Positions 25,821-35,308 of a DNA stretch of 64,000 nt are shown one piece after another. Made by a program: the position numbers and the translations under genes. The first letter of the stretch is position 1. Each line of letters begins with the position of its first letter. The stretch spans positions 682,001 to 746,000 of the forward strand of contig NZ_CP046315.1 of assembly GCF_009730335.1 (NCBI RefSeq), given 5' to 3'. The stretch is from Schaalia odontolytica (GTDB lineage: Bacteria > Actinomycetota > Actinomycetes > Actinomycetales > Actinomycetaceae). Below the pieces are notes generated by a model that was not told the DNA's origin, made no database searches, and saw only the letters and a list, made by a program, of their open reading frames with translations.

Positions 25821-26285
25821 ATGGCTGACTCCACGAACAAGACGCAGATCGTTAAGCTGCACCACCTGCGTCCTGCCCCGGGAGCCAAGACCGCGAAGAC
25901 CCGCGTGGGTCGCGGTGAAGGTTCGAAGGGTAAGACCGCTGGCCGTGGTACCAAGGGCACCAAGGCTCGTTACCAGGTTGCTGCCGGCTTCGAGGGTGGT
26001 CAGATGCCGATTCACATGCGTCTGCCGAAGCTTCGCGGCTTCAAGAACCCCTTCCGCGTTGAGTACCAGGTCGTGAACGTAGGCAAGCTCGGGGAGCTCT
26101 TCCCCGAGGGTGGCAAGGTCACGGTTGAGGATCTCATCGCCAAGCACGCCGTTCGCGACTCCGCGCCCGTCAAGGTGCTCGGTACCGGCGAACTGAGTGT
26201 CAAGCTCGAGGTTGAGGTCGACTCCTGGTCGTCCTCCGCCGAGGCGAAGATCACGGCTGCTGGCGGGTCCATCTCGGCCCGCTGA
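25821..26285 (+). CDS. rplO: 50S ribosomal protein L15
   Basis: Late-assembly large-subunit protein, 154 residues. The N-terminal [34 protein letters not shown] stretch and the [16 protein letters not shown] motif identify it. It is the last gene of the spc section; a strong terminator 5 bases after the stop cuts it off from secY, in contrast to species where secY is cotranscribed. Confidence 0.97.
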   Translation: MADSTNKTQIVKLHHLRPAPGAKTAKTRVGRGEGSKGKTAGRGTKGTKARYQVAAGFEGGQMPIHMRLPKLRGFKNPFRVEYQVVNVGKLGELFPEGGKVTVEDLIAKHAVRDSAPVKVLGTGELSVKLEVEVDSWSSSAEAKITAAGGSISAR

Positions 26286-26290
26286 CGCTG

Positions 26291-26324
26291 AACGGGGGTG
26301 GTCCCGCGAGGGGCCACCCCCGTT
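26291..26324 (+). terminator. Terminator between rplO and secY
   Basis: A 15 bp stem with one G-U pair (26291-26305 with 26310-26324) around a GCGA tetraloop directly follows rplO. No long T run follows. The next 200 bases up to secY include an AT-rich block at about 26421-26460 that may hold the secY promoter, although I could not pick a convincing pair of boxes. Confidence 0.8.
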
Positions 26325-26542
26325 ACGTGTCTGTCTTGTCGCGGGTGAGGAGCTGTCAAGCGGCGCCTCAACCGCGAAAGCAACTCACCCCATGAGATGG
26401 GGATTTCGCGCGTCGCGTCTCGTTAATTACGCGGCAATGCGCTTTTTTAATGATTGGATATCGCCAACCACTACCCGTGTCGGGTAAGCTGGATCAGTCT
26501 AGGGGCTTTGCCCCGCATGCCCATCACCCGTAGGAGGAAGCC

Positions 26543-27835
26543 TTGCTCGGTGCATTCGCCCAGGCGTTCCGTACCCCCGACCTGCGTCGGAAGCTGCTCT
26601 TTACCCTTTTCATCATGGCCGCGTTCCGGCTGGGTTCGTTCATTCCGACGCCCGGTGTCGACTCGCAGGCCGTGCAGCGCTGTATGGCGCAGGAGTCGGA
26701 GGCGTCGCTGCTCGACCTCGTCAACCTGTTCTCGGGTGGAGCGCTTCTGCAGCTGTCGATCTTCGCCCTGGGCATCATGCCCTACATCACCGCGTCGATC
26801 ATCATTCAGCTGCTGAGGGTAGTTATTCCTCGCTTCGATGACCTCCATAAGGAAGGTCAGACGGGCCAGGCGAAGCTGACGCAGTACACGCGTTACCTCA
26901 CGATCTTCCTGGGCATCCTGCAGGCGACCACGACGATCTCGCTGGCCCGCAGCGGTCAGCTCTTCCAGTCGTGCAACCACGACATCATCAAGGACCGTTC
27001 GGTCATGACCTTCATCATGATGATCATCGTCATGATGGCCGGTACCGGCGTGATCATGTGGCTGGGCGAGCTCATCACGGAGCGCGGCATCGGTAACGGC
27101 ATGTCGCTGCTGATCTTCACGTCTATCGCGGCCCGTCTGCCCGAGCAGCTCCTATCTATCGGCCAGGCCGGCAAGTGGGGTTCGGTCGCCGCTATCGTCG
27201 CTCTGCTTCTCCTCGTCGCGATTGCCGTCGTCTACGTTGAGCAGGCCCAGCGCCGCATCCCGGTCCAGTACGCCAAGCGCATGATTGGGCGTCGCCAGTA
27301 CGGCGGCACCACCACCTACATTCCGCTGAAGATCAACATGTCGGGCGTTATTCCCGTCATCTTCGCCTCCTCGATCCTCGCCCTGCCTCCGATGGCGGCG
27401 CAGTTCGGCAGCCCGGACGACAAGTGGGTTCAGTGGATTTCTGCGCACTTCACGCAGGGCAGCTCGTTCTACCTGACGATCTACGCCCTGATGACTCTGT
27501 TCTTCACCTTCTTCTACACCGCTATTACGTTCAACCCGGACGAGGTTGCGGACAACATGAAGAAGTATGGAGGCTTTATCCCCGGTTACCGTGCGGGTCG
27601 TCCCACGGCCGAGTACCTGCGCTACGTGATTAACCGAATCACCACTGCTGGTGCCCTCTACCTGGTGATCATTGCCCTCCTGCCGTCTCTCGCGATCATT
27701 CCGCTGCAGCTGTCGAGCTCGCAGATGCCCTTCGGTGGCACCACGCTGCTCATCATCATTGGCGTTGGTCTGCAGACGGTGAAGGAAATCAACACGCAGC
27801 TGCAGCAGCATCACTATGAAGGATTCCTGAAATGA
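26543..27835 (+). CDS. secY: Protein translocase subunit SecY
   Basis: Central channel of the Sec translocon, 430 residues with the expected ten membrane helices. TTG 26543 is the start: it follows an excellent GTAGGAGGAAG site and yields [23 protein letters not shown]. Landmarks are FIPTPGVD after helix 1, [10 protein letters not shown] (helix 2), [11 protein letters not shown] and the cytoplasmic loop [14 protein letters not shown]. The stop overlaps the adk start (ATGA), coupling the two genes. Confidence 0.98.
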   Translation: MLGAFAQAFRTPDLRRKLLFTLFIMAAFRLGSFIPTPGVDSQAVQRCMAQESEASLLDLVNLFSGGALLQLSIFALGIMPYITASIIIQLLRVVIPRFDDLHKEGQTGQAKLTQYTRYLTIFLGILQATTTISLARSGQLFQSCNHDIIKDRSVMTFIMMIIVMMAGTGVIMWLGELITERGIGNGMSLLIFTSIAARLPEQLLSIGQAGKWGSVAAIVALLLLVAIAVVYVEQAQRRIPVQYAKRMIGRRQYGGTTTYIPLKINMSGVIPVIFASSILALPPMAAQFGSPDDKWVQWISAHFTQGSSFYLTIYALMTLFFTFFYTAITFNPDEVADNMKKYGGFIPGYRAGRPTAEYLRYVINRITTAGALYLVIIALLPSLAIIPLQLSSSQMPFGGTTLLIIIGVGLQTVKEINTQLQQHHYEGFLK

Positions 27836-28410
27836 CAGTCGTCATCCTCCTCGGCCCTCCCGGAGCTGGCAAGGGCACCCAGGCCTCGCGTATCGCTGAG
27901 CGCCTCGGTATTCCGGCTATTTCGACGGGCGACATCTTCCGCGCCAACATGGCGGAAGGTACGGAGATCGGCAAGCAAGCGCAGGCCTACATGGACCGCG
28001 GCGAGTTCGTTCCTGACTCGGTCACGAACGCCATGGTAAAGGCGCGCCTTGCAGCCCCCGACGCTGCCGACGGTTTCCTCCTTGACGGCTACCCGCGTAC
28101 CGTGGAGCAGGCGCACGTCCTGCGCGACATGCTCCTCGATCTGGGCAAGTCCATTGACGTTGTCCTGGAGATCCAGGTGGACGAGGACGAGGTCGTGGAG
28201 CGCATGCTCAAGCGCGCTCAGGAGCAGCACCGCACGGATGACACTGAGCCCGTCATCCGTCACCGCCTGGAGGTCTACCACCAGCAGACGCTGCCCGTCG
28301 CCACCTACTACGTCGACCAGGACCTCCTGGAGGTTGTCGATGGCAGTGGCACGATTGACGAGGTCACGGCTCGCATCTTCGCGATCCTTGACTCGGTGGC
28401 AAAGAACTGA
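27832..28410 (+). CDS. adk: Adenylate kinase
   Basis: Interconverts ATP and AMP with two ADP in the cytoplasm; 192 residues, the short form without the large zinc LID domain. The P-loop GPPGAGKGTQ is near the N-terminus, followed by STGDIFRAN and DGYPRT; the reduced LID is around TDDTEPVIRHRL. It starts inside the secY stop and is followed after 3 bases by map, the usual secY-adk-map order. Confidence 0.98.
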   Translation: MTVVILLGPPGAGKGTQASRIAERLGIPAISTGDIFRANMAEGTEIGKQAQAYMDRGEFVPDSVTNAMVKARLAAPDAADGFLLDGYPRTVEQAHVLRDMLLDLGKSIDVVLEIQVDEDEVVERMLKRAQEQHRTDDTEPVIRHRLEVYHQQTLPVATYYVDQDLLEVVDGSGTIDEVTARIFAILDSVAKN

Positions 28411-28413
28411 GCG

Positions 28414-29322
28414 ATGCCTCGCATTGAACTGAAGTCCGCGCAGGAGCTTCGTTGGATGCGCGAGGCCGGTCTGGTCGTCGCGTCCATCCACGAGGCCCTG
28501 CGCGGCGCTATCCGCCCCGGCATTACAACGCGTGAGCTGGACGAGGTCAGCGCCCAGGCGATCGCCGACGAGGGAGCGACCTCTAACTTTAAGGGCTACT
28601 ACGGCTATCCGGCGACGGTGTGTATCTCGGTCAACGATGTGATCGTTCACGGCATCCCGGGCGACTATGAGCTGGCTCCCGGAGACATCGTGTCTTTCGA
28701 CTGCGGTGCGTACGTGGAGCGCGGCGGCCGTCAGTGGCACGGAGACGCTGCCTTCAGCGTCATCGTAGGTGAAACTTTCGTGTCGGACGCTGACTTCGCG
28801 GCGGGGGAGCGGGCTACCGGCGCTATCGCCGGAGTGGACGAGAACCTGCTTCGTGAGCGTCGCCAGCTGGATGCCGTGACGCGTGAGTCCCTGTGGGCTG
28901 CCCTCGCGGGGCTCGCGACCGGTAAGCGTATTAGCGCGGTCGGCAATGCGGTCGAGACCGTTGTTGCAGAGAACGCTCTGATCAATGGCTGGGAAGCTGG
29001 CATTATCGAGGAGTTCGTTGGCCATGGCATCGGTACGAAGATGCACATGCCTCCGGATGTTCTCAACTACAACGTTCGCGGCATTCAGGCTCGCCTCAAG
29101 CCGGGCATGGTCCTGGCGGTCGAGCCGATGCTGACGCGTGGTGACATTGCCTGGCAGACGGACGACGACGAGTGGACGGTGCGCACGGTCGACGGTCGCG
29201 ACGCCGCCCACTGGGAGCACTCGATCGCGATCACCGAGGACGGTGTCTCCGTTCTGACGGCGCGCGACGGGGGAGTGGCCGGCCTGGCGCCCTACGGTGT
29301 TACTCCGGTGTCGCTTGACTGA
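28414..29322 (+). CDS. map: Methionine aminopeptidase, type I
   Basis: Removes N-terminal methionine from nascent proteins. It is 302 residues, somewhat longer than the 264 of E. coli because of an extended C-terminus (DGGVAGLAPYGVTPVSLD). The dinuclear metal site is recognisable: DCGAYVERGGRQWHGDAA supplies the Asp ligands, GHGIGTKMHMPP the His, and VEPML and EHSIAITEDG the Glu residues. It ends the secY operon; a GC-rich hairpin follows. Confidence 0.96.
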   Translation: MPRIELKSAQELRWMREAGLVVASIHEALRGAIRPGITTRELDEVSAQAIADEGATSNFKGYYGYPATVCISVNDVIVHGIPGDYELAPGDIVSFDCGAYVERGGRQWHGDAAFSVIVGETFVSDADFAAGERATGAIAGVDENLLRERRQLDAVTRESLWAALAGLATGKRISAVGNAVETVVAENALINGWEAGIIEEFVGHGIGTKMHMPPDVLNYNVRGIQARLKPGMVLAVEPMLTRGDIAWQTDDDEWTVRTVDGRDAAHWEHSIAITEDGVSVLTARDGGVAGLAPYGVTPVSLD

Positions 29323-29338
29323 CACGATGGATGGCTGC

Positions 29339-29369
29339 GGGCCCGGTGCCTCACGGAGGTGCCGGGCCC
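29339..29369 (+). terminator. Hairpin terminator after map
   Basis: A 14 bp stem with two G-U pairs (29339-29352 with 29356-29369) and a 3-base loop starts 16 bases after the map stop. No T run follows. Confidence 0.75.
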
Positions 29370-29779
29370 GACTCGTTCGTCGACGAGGTCGCGGCCGGAT
29401 CCCAGGTGTTTCTGCTGGCTGCGCCACCGGTGTTCCGAGCGCCGTCGGCCCGCCCGTCCACTCGCCGTCCGCGCCGCGAGCTTCGCTCGGCACGTTGGTT
29501 CGAACCCCGGCCAGGCCCTGCGGCCCCACCGGCGCTCTCCGCACTGGTGGCCCGTGGCGAACCCCGGCCTCGTCGATATGAGACAGACTGTGGCGGCGTT
29601 TCGCTGAAATGTGACGCATTAAACGTGAGCGAACCGACAGGGGTCCTGACTACCGCCGATGGGCGTGAATGCCGTAGAGTAGTTCCTTGGGCGTATCTGC
29701 ATCCGGCATTCGTTGGTGCACTATGCCTAGCGGCATCCGCCGCAACCTATCCGAGACATGTAGAGGATAAACGGAGGAT
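29370..29779. other. 410-base non-coding stretch between map and infA
   Basis: Very GC-rich in its first half and free of any recognisable gene. The frames that stay open have arginine/proline-rich shadow-type translations. It includes another CCCCGGCCTCGTC at 29562-29574. The more AT-rich end (29600-29779) should hold the infA promoter; TAGAGT at 29675-29680 is a possible -10 box without a clear -35. Confidence 0.55.
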
Positions 29780-30001
29780 ATGGCGAAGAAAGACGGCGTC
29801 ATTGAGATGGAAGGCACGGTCGTTGAGGCCCTGCCTAACGCGATGTTCCGTGTGGAACTGAAGAATGGCCACGTGGTTCTCGGCCACATTGCGGGAAAGA
29901 TGCGTCAGCACTACATCCGCATCCTGCCCGAGGATCGAGTTGTCGTCGAGCTGAGCCCCTACGACCTCTCCCGAGGCCGTATCGTCTACCGCTACAAGTG
30001 A
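29780..30001 (+). CDS. infA: Translation initiation factor IF-1
   Basis: OB-fold initiation factor that occupies the ribosomal A site, 73 residues, canonical length. The sequence [48 protein letters not shown] is almost invariant across actinobacteria. It heads infA-rpmJ-rpsM-rpsK-rpoA-rplQ. Confidence 0.98.
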   Translation: MAKKDGVIEMEGTVVEALPNAMFRVELKNGHVVLGHIAGKMRQHYIRILPEDRVVVELSPYDLSRGRIVYRYK

Positions 30002-30011
30002 CCCGACACAA

Positions 30012-30028
30012 ACTGCCCAACGGGCAGT
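30012..30028 (+). other. Small hairpin just upstream of the rpmJ ribosome site
   Basis: ACTGCCC (30012-30018) and GGGCAGT (30022-30028) form a 7 bp stem with a 3-base loop, immediately before GGAGG at 30029-30033. It leaves the ribosome site free and may protect or position the rpmJ start. Confidence 0.5.
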
Positions 30029-30041
30029 GGAGGTAACAACC

Positions 30042-30155
30042 ATGAAGGTCAAGCCGAGTGTCAAGAAGATCTGTGACAAGTGCAAGGTGATTCGTCGCCA
30101 CGGCAACGTCATGGTCATCTGCGACAACCCCAGGCACAAGCAGCGCCAGGGCTGA
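30042..30155 (+). CDS. rpmJ: 50S ribosomal protein L36
   Basis: Tiny zinc-ribbon ribosomal protein, 37 residues, starting [19 protein letters not shown]. The zinc ligands of the C+ form are all present: Cys11, Cys14, Cys27 and His32. GTGGAGGT lies directly upstream. It sits between infA and rpsM as in most bacteria. Confidence 0.97.
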   Translation: MKVKPSVKKICDKCKVIRRHGNVMVICDNPRHKQRQG

Positions 30156-30303
30156 GACCCGCTGCGACCCGCGGGGCACAAAGCCCCACAGCATCACTCT
30201 AAGCGCCCACTCGTGGGTGACCCTCGGTTCGGAGGCCGAGGCCGGGCTGCTCGCCCGGACTGAGCGATGACGACCTCCGATGAACAACTGGAGCAACATC
30301 ACC

Positions 30304-30678
30304 ATGGCACGTATTGCCGGCGTCGACCTCCCCCGCGAGAAGCGGCTCGAGATCGCGCTCACATACATCTACGGAGTCGGCCGCACCCGCGCGGCAGAGA
30401 CCCTCGCCGCCACCGGCGTCAGCCCGGACACTCGCGTGAAGGACGCGACGGAAGAGGAACTCGTCAAGCTTCGTGACTACATTGAGGCAAACTTCAAGGT
30501 TGAGGGTGACCTCCGCCGTGAGGTTCAGGCCGACATTCGTCGCAAGATCGAAATCGGTTCGTACCAGGGCCTTCGCCACCGTCGTGGCCTGCCGGTCCAC
30601 GGTCAGCGTACCAAGACCAACGCGCGTACCCGCAAGGGCCCCAAGCGCACCGTTGCAGGCAAGAAGAAGGCCAAGTAA
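30304..30678 (+). CDS. rpsM: 30S ribosomal protein S13
   Basis: Small-subunit head protein contacting P-site tRNA and the large subunit, 124 residues. ATG 30304 gives the standard [24 protein letters not shown]; an in-frame ATG at 30280 would add eight unconserved residues and is rejected. Core motifs [16 protein letters not shown] and [25 protein letters not shown] are present. Confidence 0.97.
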   Translation: MARIAGVDLPREKRLEIALTYIYGVGRTRAAETLAATGVSPDTRVKDATEEELVKLRDYIEANFKVEGDLRREVQADIRRKIEIGSYQGLRHRRGLPVHGQRTKTNARTRKGPKRTVAGKKKAK

Positions 30679-30739
30679 GGCCTAGGAGAGCGAATCCCCT
30701 CGGGATAGCTTTCCGCGACAAGAAGGAACTGAACCAGAA

Positions 30740-31150
30740 ATGGCAGCAGCAAAGACCTCGCGCTCGGGCGGTGCCCGCAAGCCGCGTCGCAAGATTTCGA
30801 AGAACGTCACCAACGGCCACGCCTACATCAAGTCGACGTTCAACAACACCATCGTTTCCCTCACGGACCCCACGGGCGCGGTTGTCGCCTGGGCGTCCTC
30901 CGGCCAGGTTGGCTTCAAGGGTTCGCGTAAGTCGACCCCCTTCGCCGCGCAGCTCGCGGCCGAGGCTGCGGCTCGTCGCGCCCAGGAGCACGGCATGAAG
31001 AAGGTTGACGTTTTCGTGAAGGGTCCCGGCTCCGGCCGTGAGACCGCGATCCGTTCCCTCCAGGCCGCAGGCCTCGAGATCGGTTCGATCCAGGACGTCA
31101 CGCCTCAGGCCTTCAACGGCACCCGCCCGCCGAAGCGCCGCCGCGGCTGA
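30740..31150 (+). CDS. rpsK: 30S ribosomal protein S11
   Basis: Platform protein of the small subunit near the E site, 136 residues. Conserved blocks include [40 protein letters not shown] and the C-terminal [18 protein letters not shown]. In many bacteria rpsD follows; here the next gene is rpoA. Confidence 0.97.
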   Translation: MAAAKTSRSGGARKPRRKISKNVTNGHAYIKSTFNNTIVSLTDPTGAVVAWASSGQVGFKGSRKSTPFAAQLAAEAAARRAQEHGMKKVDVFVKGPGSGRETAIRSLQAAGLEIGSIQDVTPQAFNGTRPPKRRRG

Positions 31151-31159
31151 CTTGTGGAC

Positions 31160-31258
31160 GGGAGGGCATTGCCCTCCCCACGTCTGAACCTTCGGGTTCT
31201 TACTCCCTTAGCCTGCTTCAGCAGGTTCCCATATCCGGTGTCATATAGCGGGCACCGG
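31160..31258 (+). other. Cluster of four small hairpins in the rpsK-rpoA gap
   Basis: Four successive stems are readable: GGGAGGGC/GCCCTCCC (31160-31178), GAACC/GGTTC (31186-31199), CCTGC/GCAGG (31212-31225) and CCGGTG/CACCGG (31235-31258). They fill the place where rpsD usually lies. The first could act as a weak terminator or processing site; together they form a structured leader for rpoA. Confidence 0.55.
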
Positions 31259-31274
31259 CCAGAAAGGAATAGAC

Positions 31275-32270
31275 GTGCTCATTGCAGAGCGACCCATCCT
31301 GACCGAAGAAAAGGTCAGCGACCTGCGCTCCCGTTTCACCCTGGAGCCCCTCGAGCCTGGGTTCGGCTACACGCTGGGTAACTCCCTGCGTCGTACCCTC
31401 CTGTCCTCGATCCCGGGTGCAGCGGTGACGTCCATCCGTATTGATGGCGTCCCCCACGAGTTCCGCACGATCGAAGGCGTGAAGGAAGATGTCGCTGAGA
31501 TCATCCTGAACATCAAGCAGATCGTTCTGTCCAGCGAGAACGACGAGCCTGTCGTCATGTACCTGCGGAAGGCTGGCCCCGGCGAGGTTCTCGCCGGCGA
31601 CATCACGCCTCCCGCCGGCGTGGAGATCCACAACCCCGATCTGCACCTTGCCACCCTCAATGAGAAGGGCAAGCTGGAGATCGAGCTGACCGTCGAGCGT
31701 GGCCGCGGCTACGTGTCGGCTGCTCAGAACAAGGATCCGCAGGCCGAGATCTCTCGCATTCCGATTGATTCGATCTACTCGCCCGTCGTCAAGGTGACCT
31801 ACAAGGTCGAGGCGACGCGTGTTCAGCAGCGCACCGACTTCGATCGCCTCGTCATCGACGTGGAGACCAAGCCGGCGATCACCCCGCGCGATGCCCTGGC
31901 CTCGGCCGGCAAGACGCTGGTGGAGCTGTTCGGCCTCATGCGTGAACTGAACGAGGAAGCGGAAGGCATCGAGGTGGGTCCGTCCACCACCGACGCCACC
32001 CTCGCAGCCGATCTGGCTCTCCCGATCGAGAACCTGAACCTGCAGTCGCGTTCCTACAACGCGCTGCGTCGCCGCGGCATTCTGACCGTCGGCGAGCTGG
32101 TTGCTCACTCGGAGGCCGACCTGCTCGACATCCGCAACTTCGGCACCAAGTCGATCGAAGAGATCAAGGAGTCCCTGGCGGCCCTTGGTATGACGCTGAA
32201 GGACTCGGTCATGCCGAGCTTCGGTGACTCGGAGTCCGCCGCGATCTTTTCGGACGACCAGTCCATCTGA
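31275..32270 (+). CDS. rpoA: RNA polymerase alpha subunit
   Basis: Assembly platform of RNA polymerase, 331 residues. The N-terminal domain contains [23 protein letters not shown]; the C-terminal domain, which binds UP elements and activators, contains [29 protein letters not shown]. The GTG at 31275 follows AAAGGAA. It is cotranscribed with rplQ, which begins 43 bases downstream. Confidence 0.98.
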   Translation: MLIAERPILTEEKVSDLRSRFTLEPLEPGFGYTLGNSLRRTLLSSIPGAAVTSIRIDGVPHEFRTIEGVKEDVAEIILNIKQIVLSSENDEPVVMYLRKAGPGEVLAGDITPPAGVEIHNPDLHLATLNEKGKLEIELTVERGRGYVSAAQNKDPQAEISRIPIDSIYSPVVKVTYKVEATRVQQRTDFDRLVIDVETKPAITPRDALASAGKTLVELFGLMRELNEEAEGIEVGPSTTDATLAADLALPIENLNLQSRSYNALRRRGILTVGELVAHSEADLLDIRNFGTKSIEEIKESLAALGMTLKDSVMPSFGDSESAAIFSDDQSI

Positions 32271-32313
32271 CCCCGTGCGTCCGATGGACGCATTGAATCC
32301 GTAGGAGAAACTC

Positions 32314-32883
32314 ATGCCCACCCCCAAGAAGGGTGCTCGTCTGGGCGGTAGCCCGGCACACCAGAAGCTGATCCTGTCGAACCTGGCAGCTCAGCTCATC
32401 GAACACCGTGCGATCACGACGACCGAGGCCAAGGCTAAGGCCCTGCGCCCCTACGTCGAGAAGCTCATCACCAAGGCCAAGCGTGGCGACCAGCACGCCC
32501 GCCGCACGGTCATGAAGAAGATCCCCAACAAGGGCATCGTCGCGATCCTCTTCGAGGAGCTCGTTCCCGCGATGGATTCCGAGCGCGCCGGCGGCTACAC
32601 CCGCCTCATCCGCGTCGGCAACCGCAAGGGCGACAACGCTCCCCTGATGCGCATTGAGCTCGTCATGGAGAAGGTCGAGAAGAAAGCCGTCGTGAAGGCT
32701 GCCGAGAAGACCGCCGCCAAGGCCGTTGCCGACGAGGCTGAGAAGGCCGCCGAGGCTGCCGCCGAGCGCGCCGAAGAGGCTCGCGAGGAAGGCGATCTCG
32801 CCAAGGCCAACGAGGCCGAGGAAGTCGCCGCCGAGGCCGGCAAGGCTGCTGACGCCGCCGAGCAGGTCGCCGACGAGAAGTGA
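32314..32883 (+). CDS. rplQ: 50S ribosomal protein L17 with an acidic helical tail
   Basis: Tunnel-exit protein, 189 residues. The conserved part ([25 protein letters not shown] ... [15 protein letters not shown]) ends near residue 115. The remaining 70 or so residues consist of Ala, Glu and Lys in a pattern predicted to form one long charged helix or coiled coil. Such tails occur in actinobacterial L17 proteins, but their role is unknown. A terminator follows. Confidence 0.96.
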   Translation: MPTPKKGARLGGSPAHQKLILSNLAAQLIEHRAITTTEAKAKALRPYVEKLITKAKRGDQHARRTVMKKIPNKGIVAILFEELVPAMDSERAGGYTRLIRVGNRKGDNAPLMRIELVMEKVEKKAVVKAAEKTAAKAVADEAEKAAEAAAERAEEAREEGDLAKANEAEEVAAEAGKAADAAEQVADEK

Positions 32884-32913
32884 CCGTGAGTCACTGATCA
32901 ACTCGAGCATTAG

Positions 32914-32941
32914 GCCGGACATTCCGCAAGGAGTGTCCGGC
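32914..32941 (+). terminator. Terminator after rplQ
   Basis: A 12 bp stem with one G-U pair (32914-32925 with 32930-32941) and GCAA loop begins 31 bases after the rplQ stop and is followed by TCTTG. It ends only 28 bases before the next start codon. Confidence 0.75.
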
Positions 32942-32968
32942 TCTTGCCGTATCCGGTAGCCTGAAGCC

Positions 32969-33718
32969 ATGACTCGTGAGATGACGTTGGCGATTGACTG
33001 CGGCGGCGGCGGTATTAAGGGCTCCGTCGTGGATGAGCGTGGCACGATGATGGCCCCGCCTCGCAGGGTGCCCACTCCCTACCCGCTGCCTCCTGAGCTC
33101 CTCGTGGAAACCGCTATTGGCCTCGCGCGTGAGCTTCCCACTGCGACGCGAGTGACGATGGGTATGCCGGGAATGATCCGCCACGGCGTCGTCATCGCAA
33201 CGCCGCACTACATCACCCGCGATGGGCCGCGCTCGCGCGTGCTGCCCGAGCTGGTCGAGCGGTGGGACCACTTTGACATGGGCCGGGCGATTGAGCAGGC
33301 CCTCGCACTGCCCACCAAGGTCTTGAACGACGCAGAGGTCGCTGGCGCTGGCGCTATCACGGGCCGCGGTCTCGAAATGATCATCACCCTGGGAACCGGC
33401 CTCGGTAACGCGGTGTTTGACGGCGGCCAGCTGGCGCCTCACGTGGAGGTCTCTCAGGGACCCGTTCGCTGGGGTCTGACCTACGACGACTACATCGGCG
33501 AGCATGAGCGCCTGCGCTTGGGCGACGTGCACTGGTCGCGCCGGGTCCGTCGCGTCGTGGATGGCCTACGCCCCATGTACATGTGGGATCGCCTCTACTT
33601 GGGTGGCGGCAACTCCAAGCGCATCACGGCCTCGAACCTGCGCCTCATGGGCGATGACGTGATGGTCGTGCCCAACGACGCGGGCATCATCGGCGGCGTT
33701 CGGGCGTGGGAGCTGTGA
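32969..33718 (+). CDS. ppgK: ROK-family sugar kinase, probably polyphosphate/ATP glucokinase
   Basis: A 249-residue kinase of the ROK family. The phosphate-binding start LAIDCGGGGIKGSVVD, the LNDAEVAGAGA segment with the catalytic Asp, and ITLGTGLGNAVFDGG are visible; the zinc motif of the larger ROK kinases is absent. Size and motif set match actinobacterial polyphosphate glucokinases, which phosphorylate glucose using polyphosphate or ATP. Substrate assignment is by family resemblance only. Its stop overlaps the truA start, so the pair is coupled. Confidence 0.75.
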   Translation: MTREMTLAIDCGGGGIKGSVVDERGTMMAPPRRVPTPYPLPPELLVETAIGLARELPTATRVTMGMPGMIRHGVVIATPHYITRDGPRSRVLPELVERWDHFDMGRAIEQALALPTKVLNDAEVAGAGAITGRGLEMIITLGTGLGNAVFDGGQLAPHVEVSQGPVRWGLTYDDYIGEHERLRLGDVHWSRRVRRVVDGLRPMYMWDRLYLGGGNSKRITASNLRLMGDDVMVVPNDAGIIGGVRAWEL

Positions 33719-34623
33719 GCACGCGGCGCCTGCGCCTCGACCTGGGCTACGACGGCACCGACTTTCGGGGTTGGGCCGCACAGCCCGGACTGCGCACCGT
33801 CCAGGGTGAGGTCGAGGCGGCGCTGGCCATGGCCTCGCGCGAAGACGTCGTGACGACGGTCGCCGGTCGTACCGACGCGGGTGTTCATGCGCGTCACCAG
33901 GTCTGTCACGCGGACATCTCCGAGGCCGCCTGGGCACGCCTGTCGCCCAGGGGAGGGGAGTCCGACGAGCAGGCCGTGGCCTCGGCGATTGTCCGCCGAC
34001 TCAACAAGATCCTCTCCGGCCGCTACGGCGAGCGCGCTCGCGGGCGTGACCTGGCTGTTGCACGCGGCACCTGCGACGTGCGCATCTACTCGGCCGCCGT
34101 CGTTGACCCCAGTTTCGACGCGCGCTTCTCCGCTCTCGGTCGTTCGTATGCCTACCGGGTGTCCGACCGTCCCGAGCCCCTCGGGCGCTGGGATCGCCTG
34201 TGGGTCGAAGAACCCCTCGACGAGGCTGCCATGAACGAGGCCGGGGCCGCGCTCCTCGGGGAACACGACTTCCTCGGGTTCTGTCGTCCGCGCGAGGGAG
34301 CCACGACGATCCGAACCCTGCGTACCCTGCTCGCCGAGCGTGACGCCGAGGGGACCCTCGTCTTCCGAGTCGAGGCGGATGCGTTCTGCCACTCGATGGT
34401 CCGCTCCCTGGTGGGGGCGCTGCTGCTGGTGGGCTCGGGCGCGCGCGACGTCGCCTACCCCGTGCAGATCCTGCGGGCCCGGTCCCGCTCCGAGGCCGCG
34501 CCGATCGCCCCCGCACACGGGCTCACCCTTGAGGGCGTGGAGTATCCCGATCCCTCGCAGTGGCGCGCGCGGGCCGAGCAGGCCCGGGCCAGGCGCGACA
34601 CGTGCTGCGGCGACGATGGCTGA
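33715..34623 (+). CDS. truA: tRNA pseudouridine synthase A
   Basis: Modifies uridines 38-40 in the anticodon arm of tRNAs; 302 residues. The catalytic Asp is Asp54 in GRTDAGVHA, and the N-terminal LDLGYDGTDFRGWAAQPG is typical. GTG 33715, overlapping the preceding stop in GTGA, is preferred; another in-frame GTG at 33706 exists and neither has a well-spaced ribosome site. The position between rplQ and rplM is common in bacteria. Confidence 0.95.
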   Translation: MSTRRLRLDLGYDGTDFRGWAAQPGLRTVQGEVEAALAMASREDVVTTVAGRTDAGVHARHQVCHADISEAAWARLSPRGGESDEQAVASAIVRRLNKILSGRYGERARGRDLAVARGTCDVRIYSAAVVDPSFDARFSALGRSYAYRVSDRPEPLGRWDRLWVEEPLDEAAMNEAGAALLGEHDFLGFCRPREGATTIRTLRTLLAERDAEGTLVFRVEADAFCHSMVRSLVGALLLVGSGARDVAYPVQILRARSRSEAAPIAPAHGLTLEGVEYPDPSQWRARAEQARARRDTCCGDDG

Positions 34624-34650
34624 GGAATGTGACACAGTATTCGCCGCGCT

Positions 34651-34679
34651 TTGACCGCCGGGCTGAGCACAGATACTAT
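34651..34679 (+). promoter_or_regulatory. Promoter of the rplM-rpsI operon
   Basis: TTGACC at 34651-34656 and TACTAT at 34674-34679 are exactly 17 bases apart, the best promoter match among the ribosomal operons here. It leaves a leader of about 140 bases that contains the hairpin arms CCTAG/CTAGG near 34706-34728. Confidence 0.78.
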
Positions 34680-34826
34680 GGCTAGTGCTGTGCGTCAGCA
34701 GAGTACCTAGTGTCTCCCACTCGCTAGGAGCGCTCGCCGACGCCTCGCGCGAACCGTTTCATCGCGGATGCCCCCGGAAAAACCGGCGCGGCGTCCCATG
34801 ACCAACAAGAATTGAAGGTTACGCCC

Positions 34827-35270
34827 GTGCGCACCTATTCACCCAAGCCTGGGGACGCGGACAAGAAGTGGTACGTCATTGACGCCACCGACGTCGTCCT
34901 CGGTCGCCTGGCAGCCCAGACCGCTGCCCTCCTCCGTGGGAAGCACAAGCCGACGTTCGCCCCTCACATGGACATGGGCGACTACGTCATCATCATCAAC
35001 GCGGACAAGGTCGCTCTGACCGGCAAGAAGCTCGACCAGAAGATGGCCTACCGTCACTCCGGTCGTCCCGGTGGCCTGACCGCGACCGCTTACCGCGACC
35101 TCCTCGCCGCGACGCCTGAGCGCGCCGTCGAGAAGGCCGTTAAGGGCATGCTTCCTCACAACTCCCTCGGCCGCGCGCAGTTCAAGAAGCTGCACGTTTA
35201 CGCTGGCCCGGAGCACCCCCACGCCGGCCAGTCGCCGGTTCCCTACGAACTGACCCAGGTGGCTCAGTGA
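34827..35270 (+). CDS. rplM: 50S ribosomal protein L13
   Basis: Early-assembly large-subunit protein, 147 residues. GTG 34827 ([20 protein letters not shown]) is chosen because GAAGGT at 34815-34820 is properly spaced and the product has the family length; the TTG at 34812 overlaps that site. The core [28 protein letters not shown] is typical. rpsI follows. Confidence 0.97.
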   Translation: MRTYSPKPGDADKKWYVIDATDVVLGRLAAQTAALLRGKHKPTFAPHMDMGDYVIIINADKVALTGKKLDQKMAYRHSGRPGGLTATAYRDLLAATPERAVEKAVKGMLPHNSLGRAQFKKLHVYAGPEHPHAGQSPVPYELTQVAQ

Positions 35271-35308
35271 CCTTTGGTCGCTGAACGCCTTTGACCCTGA
35301 GGAGAACC

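Noticed and set aside
26325-26542. Promoter of secY in the AT-rich block at 26421-26460.
   Set aside because: A promoter is expected after the rplO terminator, but no pair of boxes with acceptable sequence and spacing could be chosen.
29496-29515. GGTTCGAACCCC resembling a tRNA T-arm in the map-infA gap.
   Set aside because: The flanking bases do not pair as a T stem, and no acceptor, D or anticodon arm can be built around it. The palindromic TTCGAA is chance.
29331-29861. Open frame of 176 codons across the map-infA gap.
   Set aside because: Its product is arginine/proline-rich shadow sequence, it lacks a ribosome site and it runs into infA in another frame.
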